NCBI GenBank assembly: GCA_040882845.1
Contig: JBBEAM010000007.1
Location: 62,001 to 126,000, forward strand
Source: JBBEAM01 sp040882845
GTDB taxonomy: Bacteria > Pseudomonadota > Alphaproteobacteria > Kiloniellales > DSM-21159
Direction: 5' to 3'
Length of the DNA stretch: 64,000 nucleotides
This document shows positions 16,902 to 25,577 of the stretch, one piece after another. Position numbers and translations under genes: made by a program. Below the pieces are notes generated by a model. The model made no database searches, was not told the DNA's origin, and saw only the letters and a program-made list of their open reading frames with translations. Each line of letters begins with the position of its first letter. The first letter of the stretch is position 1.

Positions 16902-19900
16902 ATGCGCAAGGTACTGATCGGGCTATTCGTTCTGTTTTTCGTCCTGGCGGCGGTGATTTTCATCGGTCCCTCGCTGATCGACTGGAACGACTACAAGGGC
17001 CGCATCGCCGAGGCGGTGGAGGCCCAGACTGGCCGCCAGCTGTCCATCGACGGCGACATCTCCCTCAGCCTGCTGCCTTCGCCGGCGCTTTCGGTCAAGG
17101 GCGTGCGCCTGGCGAACATCGAGGGCGCCGAGAACCCCGACATGGCGAGCCTGCGCTCGCTCGACGTGCTGGTCGCCTTCGCCCCGCTGCTGGAAGGCCG
17201 CATCCAGGTGCAGAGCCTTGAATTGGTCGAGCCGACCATCCGCCTGGAGATTCTGCCCGACGGCCGGCGCAACTGGGAGTTCACGCCGGACCCCTCCGCC
17301 GCGGCGGAGGCGCAGCAGGACTCCGGCGATGGCTTCGGCGGCGACATCCGTTTCGACCGCATCGCGATCTCCGACGGCACGCTGATCTACCGCGACCATG
17401 TTTCCGGCCGCGAGGAGCGGATCGAGGATCTCGATGCGCGGATCGCCGCCCAGTCCCTGGAAGGCCCCTTCTCGGTCAGCGGCAGCGCCAGCATTCGCGG
17501 CACCGGCATCGGCTTCGACGGCGGCACCGGCCGCCTGGCGGGCCAAGGCAGCATGCCGCTCAACCTGGCGGTCACCTTCGACGACGCCGAGGCGGAGCTG
17601 CGCTTCAACGGCAGCCTCGACCAGAGCACCACGCCGCTGTCGGTCACCGGCATCCTGGTCGTGCAGGGTCAGGACCCCGGCGATCTGGCCGCCAGCCTGG
17701 GCGCGCCCGGCCTCCTGCCCGAGGCGGTCTCCGGCCCCTTCCAGATCGAAAGCGAGATCGCCTACGGCGCGGAGCGCCTCGATCTCGCCAGTCTCTCCAT
17801 CGTGTTGGCCGATCTGCGCGCCGAGGGACAGGCCGGGGTGGCGCTCGGCGGCGATCTGCCCGAGGCGGAGCTGACCCTGCGGGTTTCCCAGCTCAATCTC
17901 GACGCTCTGCTCCCGGAAGGCGCGGCCGAGGACGGCGAAGAAGCGCAGAGCGGCGGTGGCGGGCTTTCCGCCTTCGCGCTGCCCGGCGGCATCGACGCCA
18001 AGCTGGATCTCACCGTCCAGACCATGATCTACAAGGCTCAGGTGGTGCGCGATGCCGTGCTGCGCGGCCGCCTGTCCGGCGGGGTGCTGCAGCTCGAAGA
18101 GGCCTCGGCGCTGCTGCCCGGCGGCTCGCGGATTGCCCTCGACGGAGAGGTCACCCAGGTCGAGTCCGGGCCGCGCTTCGCGGGCAGCCTGAACGCCGAG
18201 TCCGACAACCTGCGCACCCTGCTGGGCTGGATGGAGGTCGATCTTTCCGGCCTCTCCGCGGAGCGGCTGCGCCGCGCTTCCCTGACCACCCAGCTGATCG
18301 CAACGCCCAAGCAGGTCGATCTGACCGGCATCGACGCCACGCTCGATGTCAGCAGGATCACCGGCGGTTTGGCGGTCGCCCTGGGTAAGCGGCCGAGCTT
18401 CGGCGCCGGCCTCACCGTCGACAAGATCAACCTCGACGCCTATCTCGCTTCGGGCGCGGACGGCGGCGGAGAGAACGGCGGGGAGGGCGAGGCCGCCAAT
18501 CCCCTGGCCGGCTTCGACGCAAATCTCGACCTGCGCGCGGGTCAGGTCGTTTATCAGGGCCAGACCCTCTACGACCTGCATCTCGACGCCACGGTGCAGA
18601 ACGGCGGCATGACCATCCGCGAGGCGCGGGTCGGCAACCTCGCCAACAGCCGGGCGACCCTGTCCGGACGGCTCGAAGGCCTGCCCGGCGCCCCGGCGCT
18701 GCAGGACGGTCGCTTCGATGTCGAGGTCAAGGACCCCGCCGCGGTCTCCCGCGTGCTCGGGCTGCCTTCGGACGGGCCCCTGGTGCGCCTCGGCCCCTTC
18801 ACCGCCCAGGGCGATATCGGCGGCTCCCTGCAGGGCTTCACCCTGGACGGCAGCATCGTGGCGGCGCCTCTCTCGGGCGCGCTCGCCGGTTCCTTTTCCG
18901 GCCTGCCGCTGGAGCCGCGAGTCGAGAACGGCCGCTTCGACCTGACCATAAACGATCCAGCAGCCCTGGCGGCGCTGGCCGGCAGCGGGGATCCAGACGG
19001 CACCCTGGCGCGGCTTGGCCCGGTGACCCTTGAGGGCACGGCTTCCGGCGGCATGGATGCGCTGACCCTCGACGCCACTGCCGGGATCAAGGGCGGAACT
19101 TTTGCCGTGAAAGGCAGCGCCGGCAGCCTGCCCGCTGCGCCGGAACTCGATCTGGCGCTCGGCATCCGGCACCCGGACCTCTCCGCCCTGGTGGCGGTGT
19201 TTGCGCCGAACCAGGCCTTGCCCCAGGACAGCGGCGGCATCGACCTCGAGGCGCAGGTCAGCGGCTCGCCGCAGAAGATGTCCGTGACCGGCATCGCAGG
19301 CCGGGTCGGCCCGACCGATCTCAGCGGCCAGGCGATCTACGACGCCTCGGGCGCGCGCCCGCTGATCGCCCTCGATCTCGATGCTGGGGAGCTGCCGCTG
19401 GCCGCCTTCGGCCTGGCCGGGGCGGGCGGGGATGCGCCGGCGCCGAACGACGGCGAGCGCTGGTCCAGCGCGCCGATAGACACCGGCCCGCTGCGCCGCT
19501 TCGACGCCGACATCGACGTCCAGGCCGAGACCCTGATCCACCGGGACTGGCGGCTGGAGAACGCCACGGTGCTGGCCAGGCTGCGCGAGGGCGTGCTGAC
19601 CATAGAGCGGCTCGACGGCGGACTTTTCGGCGGGACGGTCGCCGTCACCGGCACCGTCACGGCGCAGCAGGACATCGCCGCCGAGCTGTCGGTCACGGCC
19701 GATCAGGTGGACACGGCGAAGCTCGTCGGGGTGCTCGGCGGGATCGACCGGGTCAGCGGCCCGCTGTCCTTCTCCACCGACGTGACGACGCGCGGCGTCA
19801 GCCAGCGCGAACTGGTGAACAACCTCAACGGCAGCGGCACTGTCGACGGCCGGCTGCAGGCCCGGGCCAGCGCCGAGGAGAAGGGGCTGGCGGTGCTGCT

Positions 19901-21119
19901 CGGCTTCCTCGGCTCCCAGGTCAAGGAGGTTCAGGGCATCGCCGACGCGACCTTCCTGATCCTCAACGCCTTCGCCGGGGAGGCGGCGACTCTGAGCGGC
20001 ACCCTGAACATCGAGAACGGCGTGATCCGCACCGACGACGGCAGGCTCGACGGCCAGGGCGCCTTCGCCCTGCTGCGCGGCATGGCGGCGGACCTGCCCG
20101 ACTGGCAGATCGACTTTGCGACCGAGCTGTTCCAGAACGCCGATACCGAGAACCCCTTCGTCACCCTCGGCCTGATCGGCCCGCTCGACGACCCCAACAC
20201 CAAGCTCGGCGGCCTCGCCATGACCCCGAGCGGCCAGGGCGGCCTGCAGGGGATGATCCAGAACCTGACCGGGCAGGGGGCACCGCAGGACGGCGCCGCT
20301 GGCCAGCAGGGTCTGCAGGGGATGATCGAAGGCCTCGCCGGCGGCCAGCAGGGCGGCCAGGCGGGTGGCCTGCAGGGCCTGCTGCAGGGGCTCGGCGCCG
20401 GCGCGCTCGGCAGCCAGATCCCCGGCCTGCAGCAGGAGCAGCAGCAGGCGCCGGAAGAAGCCGGCGAGACGCCCGAGGACATGAGCGAACAGGCGCCGGA
20501 GGATATGTCCGAAGCGGCTCCCCAGGAAGCACCCGAGGAAGCGCCTGCGCCCGAGGCGGAACAGGCCCCCGAGGCGGCGGAAACGCTGCCTGCGGAACCG
20601 GAAAGCCCGGCTGCAGAGGAGGCGCTGCAGGAAGAGATCCCCGAGCTGGAGACCGTCGACGGCGTCGCCGTGCCGTCGCCGCGGCCCGCCGAGATCGAAG
20701 CCCAGGCGCCCCCCGCGGAAGACCCGGTGGAAGAACCCGCGCCAGAAGCGCCTGCGCCCGAGGAGCCCGCATCCGAGGAAGCTGCCGAGGAACCCGCACT
20801 CCAGGAGCCGCAAGCGGAGCAGCCGCTAGAGGAGCAGCCGTCCGCCCAGGAACCCGCCCAGGAACCCGCCCAGGAACCCACGCAGCAACCCGCGCCCCAG
20901 CAGCAGCTCAACAAGCTGCTGGAGGGCATCGGCGTGCGCCAGCCGGAGCAGGAAGAGGCGCCCTCCTCGGACGGCGGCTGGCAGGAGCTGCAGCAGGCGC
21001 CCGCGCAGGAGGACCAGACCGCGCCGCGCGAGGACACCCAGAGCCAGGAGGAGCCGCCGCAGCAGACTCAGCCCGGCGCCAACTTCATCCGCAACATCCT
21101 GAAGGGGAAGAAGGAATAG
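16902..21119 (+). CDS. AsmA family protein with long Pro/Glu/Gln-rich C-terminus
   Basis: A 1405-residue envelope protein of the AsmA-like family, now linked to lipid transport between inner and outer membrane. Residues about 3-25 form a membrane anchor, followed by the N-terminal AsmA signature with GPSLIDWNDYKGRIAEAVEAQTGRQL. Long beta-rich repeats run to about residue 1090, with the AsmA C-terminal domain around 960-1080 (VSGPLSFSTDVTTRGVSQRELVNNLNGSG). The last 300 residues are unusual: a Gly/Gln/Leu-rich set of LQGMI/LQGLL repeats, then a Glu/Pro/Ala/Gln-rich stretch. It is preceded by a GC-rich intergenic segment and directly followed by Rhs debris. Confidence 0.9.
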   Translation: MRKVLIGLFVLFFVLAAVIFIGPSLIDWNDYKGRIAEAVEAQTGRQLSIDGDISLSLLPSPALSVKGVRLANIEGAENPDMASLRSLDVLVAFAPLLEGRIQVQSLELVEPTIRLEILPDGRRNWEFTPDPSAAAEAQQDSGDGFGGDIRFDRIAISDGTLIYRDHVSGREERIEDLDARIAAQSLEGPFSVSGSASIRGTGIGFDGGTGRLAGQGSMPLNLAVTFDDAEAELRFNGSLDQSTTPLSVTGILVVQGQDPGDLAASLGAPGLLPEAVSGPFQIESEIAYGAERLDLASLSIVLADLRAEGQAGVALGGDLPEAELTLRVSQLNLDALLPEGAAEDGEEAQSGGGGLSAFALPGGIDAKLDLTVQTMIYKAQVVRDAVLRGRLSGGVLQLEEASALLPGGSRIALDGEVTQVESGPRFAGSLNAESDNLRTLLGWMEVDLSGLSAERLRRASLTTQLIATPKQVDLTGIDATLDVSRITGGLAVALGKRPSFGAGLTVDKINLDAYLASGADGGGENGGEGEAANPLAGFDANLDLRAGQVVYQGQTLYDLHLDATVQNGGMTIREARVGNLANSRATLSGRLEGLPGAPALQDGRFDVEVKDPAAVSRVLGLPSDGPLVRLGPFTAQGDIGGSLQGFTLDGSIVAAPLSGALAGSFSGLPLEPRVENGRFDLTINDPAALAALAGSGDPDGTLARLGPVTLEGTASGGMDALTLDATAGIKGGTFAVKGSAGSLPAAPELDLALGIRHPDLSALVAVFAPNQALPQDSGGIDLEAQVSGSPQKMSVTGIAGRVGPTDLSGQAIYDASGARPLIALDLDAGELPLAAFGLAGAGGDAPAPNDGERWSSAPIDTGPLRRFDADIDVQAETLIHRDWRLENATVLARLREGVLTIERLDGGLFGGTVAVTGTVTAQQDIAAELSVTADQVDTAKLVGVLGGIDRVSGPLSFSTDVTTRGVSQRELVNNLNGSGTVDGRLQARASAEEKGLAVLLGFLGSQVKEVQGIADATFLILNAFAGEAATLSGTLNIENGVIRTDDGRLDGQGAFALLRGMAADLPDWQIDFATELFQNADTENPFVTLGLIGPLDDPNTKLGGLAMTPSGQGGLQGMIQNLTGQGAPQDGAAGQQGLQGMIEGLAGGQQGGQAGGLQGLLQGLGAGALGSQIPGLQQEQQQAPEEAGETPEDMSEQAPEDMSEAAPQEAPEEAPAPEAEQAPEAAETLPAEPESPAAEEALQEEIPELETVDGVAVPSPRPAEIEAQAPPAEDPVEEPAPEAPAPEEPASEEAAEEPALQEPQAEQPLEEQPSAQEPAQEPAQEPTQQPAPQQQLNKLLEGIGVRQPEQEEAPSSDGGWQELQQAPAQEDQTAPREDTQSQEEPPQQTQPGANFIRNILKGKKE
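20844..20879 (+). repeat. Three tandem 12-base units inside the AsmA C-terminus
   Basis: The unit GCCCAGGAACCC occurs three times without mismatch at 20844, 20856 and 20868, encoding repeated Ala-Gln-Glu-Pro. It lies in the acidic low-complexity tail of the AsmA-like protein and keeps the reading frame, so copy-number change would lengthen or shorten the tail by four residues. Confidence 0.9.
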
Positions 21120-21592
21120 CGGGCGGAACGGCCCGCCGACAGCGGCCATGCCTCCAACGCCGAGTACGTGATCCAGACCCCCTCGGGCAGCGACCTGGTC
21201 GCGGCCGACAAGCGCAGCAACGGCGGCGCCTGGCAACTGCTGGGCAGCTTCACCCTGGAGGCCGGGACCGGCAACAGCGTGATCCTCGACGCCGATCTCG
21301 CCGACGGCCCGGCGATCGACCAGCGCTTCCCGGGTCAGGTCCACGACGCCGAGAGCGGGCTGCACTACAACACCTTCCGCGACTACGACCCAACGCTTGG
21401 GCGTTACATCCAGTCCGACCCGATTGGGCTTGGGGTGGGATCAATACCTATGGCTATGCCTATCAGAACAGCCTTAGGTACATTGATCCGACGGGGGAGT
21501 TCGTTCCCGCCGTGGCCGCCCTTTGTTATTCTAACTCGTGGCTTTGTGCTACAACCATCTCTCAAATCCAGAGAATGCTGGACCTCTAGAGG
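21120..21592 (+). pseudogene. Rhs fragment A: golvesin-like segment fused to Rhs core, frameshifted
   Basis: In one frame the stretch reads SNAEYVIQTPSGSDLVAADK and GSFTLEAGTGNSVILDADLADG, which resembles a golvesin-type beta-sandwich. It then passes directly into the Rhs core signature FPGQVHDAESGLHYNTFRDY and GRYIQSDPIGL. At about 21431 the expected continuation (INTYGYAYQNSLRYIDPTGEF) is in another frame, consistent with loss of one base in a run of Gs, and that frame ends at a stop near 21592. There is no start of its own. It begins within about 20 bases of the AsmA stop. This is the decayed C-terminal core of an Rhs polymorphic toxin. Confidence 0.8.
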
Positions 21593-21870
21593 ATGCTGTT
21601 AAGGAAACATGTTCTATCAACTTCGTTGATAGATTCAGATCAAATGATAACATCTTCATGTCAGAAGAAGAGCCTGAGTAGAAGTCAATTGATAATTCTG
21701 AATCTCTTGATGGAACTCGCCTTTCAGATCCCAAAAGGCCAGATAAGACTGTCCAAATCAACAAGGACTATCCTGGTTCAAGCAGTGTTCACGATGGCTC
21801 TTATGTGAAATTTACTGTGAACGGACAAACTATTAGAATATCACTATTATGGAATCCTATGATAAAATGA
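21541..21870 (+). pseudogene. Broken Rhs C-terminal toxin tip (cassette 1)
   Basis: After the DPTG core of fragment A, base composition turns AT-rich, as is usual at the tip of Rhs toxins. A third frame reads NPENAGPLEDAVKETCSINF and, after an in-frame TAG at 21679-21681, continues with GTRLSDPKRPDKTVQINKDY and SYVKFTVNGQTIRISLLWNP to a TGA at 21868. That stop overlaps the start region of the next gene, the usual arrangement of toxin and immunity genes. I do not recognise the toxin family. The frameshift and the nonsense codon show that it is no longer expressed as an intact Rhs tip. Confidence 0.6.
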
Positions 21871-22208
21871 ATAATCAAGATGTTAGGAAAATTGTACTCT
21901 TTCTCGGCATTGAAGATGATAGTGCTTTATGGGAAATCACTATGGAGAAAGAGTTGTATGAGATGTCTGAGAATCAACGAATTTCCCTGGCGCGCAACGC
22001 GATCAGAGAGTTGTTGCAAGAAGGATTGATCGAACTCAATAAATGTAAAGAGCCAGAACGTGAACTTACCTTGATTGATGATAGTGATTGGGACAATGTG
22101 CTTTCTCAACAAGCCGCCTGGGTCGAGCCTAGGGTCGATGCTATCTCAATACGATTCTATACTACAGAGAAGGGAAAGGGAGTGTACTGGGCTATGAAAA
22201 AAAGCTAA
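21849..22208 (+). CDS. Putative immunity protein of cassette 1
   Basis: A 119-residue AT-rich gene with no family I can name. The middle reads ARNAIRELLQEGLIELNKCK and the end RVDAISIRFYTTEKGKGVYW, suggesting a small alpha/beta protein. Position directly after, and overlapping, the remains of a toxin tip suggests an immunity protein. Start choice is uncertain between 21849 and an ATG at 21867. The frame is intact although its cognate toxin is broken, as often seen for orphan immunity genes. Composition differs strongly from the GC-rich flanks. Confidence 0.6.
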   Translation: MESYDKMNNQDVRKIVLFLGIEDDSALWEITMEKELYEMSENQRISLARNAIRELLQEGLIELNKCKEPERELTLIDDSDWDNVLSQQAAWVEPRVDAISIRFYTTEKGKGVYWAMKKS

Positions 22209-22269
22209 CGCAATCTATCTTCAATGTACCTGCGTTCCAATATTCAACATGCGATACCTTGCGATCTAG

Positions 22270-22638
22270 ACCCAGGCCGACGGCACGGTGAGCGCCGCCG
22301 ACGTCATCACCAACGTCAGATACCTACACTTCGGGCCGCTCGCCGGCTTCAGCTACGCCAACCGGCTGGAGGAGGTGTAGCGCAGCAGCCTGACCGAGGC
22401 GAGCACCCTCACCAACGCGCTGGGCGAGCGGGTCCTGAAGGACGACGCAGTCGCCGGTATCAGCCGGCCACATGATCGACTTTGTTCTACTGCGCTCCGG
22501 CTATCCCCTGCTGGCAGCAGCGATGGGGCTGCCGCCGGTGCGGGAGTGCGAGGGGGATCTGGACTCAACGCAAGCTCTGCTTCAGGGTTGAAGAGTTGAG
22601 GGACTTCAGCTACAAGTAAAATTCCTCCGTACAGCAAA
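22270..22638 (+). pseudogene. Rhs fragment B leading in frame into the colicin D-like tip, two stop codons
   Basis: One frame runs from 22270 into the colicin D-like domain and is broken only by TAG at 22378 and TGA at 22597. It reads QADGTVSAADVITNVRYLHF, then FSYANRLEEV, stop, then SLTEASTLTNALGERVLKDD and AVAGIS, then a Gly/Ala/Ser-rich linker, stop, then TSATSKIPPYSK. The middle block is an inexact copy of fragment C (SLTEAITLTNALGERVVKDD). This is the eroded Rhs carrier of the second toxin tip, apparently with an internal deletion. Confidence 0.7.
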
Positions 22639-22935
22639 GTGACCCCAGCTGCATCAAAGCAGCTACAGAGAAAATTTAAGCATACAAGTGATTTTGGAAT
22701 ATCCGGGAGCTATAATTCTGCGAATGCCAGAAATTTTAATCGAGCTATACAACAGCATGTAAACTCTGCTGCTACGAAGCAGATACAAGGTACATATCGC
22801 GGCAACCCTGTCACGTTTCATGTGAACCCAAACACCGGACTAATGGTAGTTCAGAGATCAAACGGCGGATTCGTTAGCGGCTGGAAGCTTAGTGGTGATC
22901 AACTAAAGAATGTTTTAACTCGAGGTAAGCTTTGA
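22639..22935 (+). CDS. Colicin D-like tRNase toxin domain (orphan Rhs tip)
   Basis: A 98-residue domain matching the colicin D catalytic fold: LQRKFKHTSDFGISGSYN, then FNRAIQQHVNSAATKQIQGTYR, then PVTFHVNPNTGLMVV, then GGFVSGWKLSGDQLKNVLTR. Colicin D cleaves the anticodon loop of arginine tRNAs; a lysine and histidine near KFKH belong to the conserved set. The first start-like codon is a GTG at 22639 with no clear ribosome-binding site, and the frame is open back to a TGA at 22597. It is therefore most likely the displaced C-terminal tip of an Rhs protein rather than an independent gene. It is AT-rich and directly coupled to the next gene. Confidence 0.78.
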   Translation: MTPAASKQLQRKFKHTSDFGISGSYNSANARNFNRAIQQHVNSAATKQIQGTYRGNPVTFHVNPNTGLMVVQRSNGGFVSGWKLSGDQLKNVLTRGKL

Positions 22936-23210
22936 TGGACATAAAAAAATACATTAAACTTCTTGAGTCATACACAAGCCACAACATATCATCTCTGGAA
23001 TTTGAAACACAGTATCTGAAGTTATTTAAGATTGAACCTGAAGGAATGCCTGAGGATATATATGATCTGTTGAACAATCTTTTCATAAATGTAGATGCTT
23101 ACTGTGACAACTCTTCTATTAGGGATGAAGAAGATTTAGGCCCTCATGAGTTGTTAGATAGCGCAAGAGAAACACTGGGGAAGCTCAGAAGTCTTTGTAA
23201 AGAACAGTAA
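22935..23210 (+). CDS. Colicin D-type immunity protein
   Basis: A 91-residue acidic protein starting at the ATG that overlaps the toxin stop by one base (TGATG), with GAGGT as ribosome-binding site. The blocks KYIKLLESYTSHNISSLEFE, IYDLLNNLFINVDAYCDN and IRDEEDLGPHELLDSARETL match the self-protective colicin D immunity family, a four-helix-type acidic protein that plugs the tRNase active site. Cognate pairing with the domain just upstream is inferred from adjacency and family match. The gene looks intact and has its own signal for translation. Confidence 0.82.
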   Translation: MDIKKYIKLLESYTSHNISSLEFETQYLKLFKIEPEGMPEDIYDLLNNLFINVDAYCDNSSIRDEEDLGPHELLDSARETLGKLRSLCKEQ

Positions 23211-23264
23211 ATCATATTTGGAAAGCAGTAGTTAGAGTCGTGCTTCGACTACATTATTATCTGC

Positions 23265-23668
23265 TCTACCGCTTGACCGAAGCCTACGGCGACATCGACT
23301 GCGCCTACGACGCGGTGCACAACCGCACCAGCCGCCCAGGAACCCCCATCGGCACCACCACCTGGACGGCGACGGAGACCTACAGCACCGCCGCCTTCTC
23401 CACCCGGCTGTCTTCGGTCGACGACGGCAGCAACGTGCAGAGCTTCGCCTACACTGCGGCGGGCAACATCACGACCGACGACCGTGCGGCGGGCAACGAT
23501 CATGGCTTCCTCTACAACGCCGCCAACCGCCTGGTCGAGGTACAGCGCAACAGCCTCACCGAAGCGATCACCCTCACCAACGCGCTGGGCGAGCGGGTGG
23601 TGAAGGACGATGCGATCGCCGGCATCAGCCACACTCACTATGACGTCTCGGAGCGCCTGATCGCGCTA
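23265..23668 (+). pseudogene. Rhs fragment C: Rhs repeat remnant
   Basis: GC-rich again, the plus strand reads YGDIDCAYDAVHNRTSR, STRLSSVDDGSNVQSFAYTA, GNITTDDRA, GFLYNAANRLVEV and SLTEAITLTNALGERVVKDD, typical YD/Rhs repeats. There is no start codon of its own, and the Rhs match ends at SERLIA, where the sequence meets the 3' end of the convergent ribbon-helix-helix gene. Its last 100 bases resemble fragment B (about 22360-22470), giving two diverged direct copies that flank the colicin D-like cassette. Confidence 0.8.
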
Positions 23669-23910
23669 GGTCTCGTTGCCTTCCCTTGCCCGCTCGAACA
23701 GATACACCCTGACCGCGCTGGAGAGGTTGCGGCGGCGTTGCTTGAGCGGGCGTTCGCTGTCGATCTTCTCGACCAGGGCGTTGACCGAGAGGCCCTCCGT
23801 GCTGGCGCGCCGCTTCAGGGCCTTCCAGAAAACCTCTTCCAGGCTGAGGCTGGTGTCGTGTCCGGCGATGGAGACGGAGCGCTTGCGGATCTCCGAGGCG
23901 GGTTTGGGAG

Positions 23911-23914
<4 letters not shown>
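23666..23914 (-). CDS. Ribbon-helix-helix domain protein
   Basis: An 82-residue protein starting at GTG, whose first bases overlap the fumarase stop (GTGA). It carries KRSVSIAGHDTSLSLEEVFWKALKRRASTEGLSVNALVEKID followed by NLSSAVRVYLFERAR, the alphaproteobacterial ribbon-helix-helix family (RHH_4) also related to aryl-sulfate-type annotations by error. RHH folds bind DNA as dimers through the N-terminal strand. The coupling to fumC suggests co-translation; the target sites are unknown. The start is fixed by the overlap and by the conserved N-terminus. Confidence 0.82.
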
Positions 23915-25440
<1,526 letters not shown>

Positions 25441-25577
25441 GGTCGGGCCTTCTCCCCAATGGAAATCGCCGGGAGTCATAGCACGACCGCGCCGCCGCGC
25501 CAGCCGTCTCGGATGGATTTCTCAGGTTCTCGCAATGTCCCTGGCCGTAACCCGCCGGCTACGGCAGATTAGCGGCG

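Noticed and set aside
16923..20813. 1296-codon minus-strand frame
   Set aside because: Antisense to the AsmA-like gene, whose own frame has a membrane anchor and recognisable AsmA blocks.
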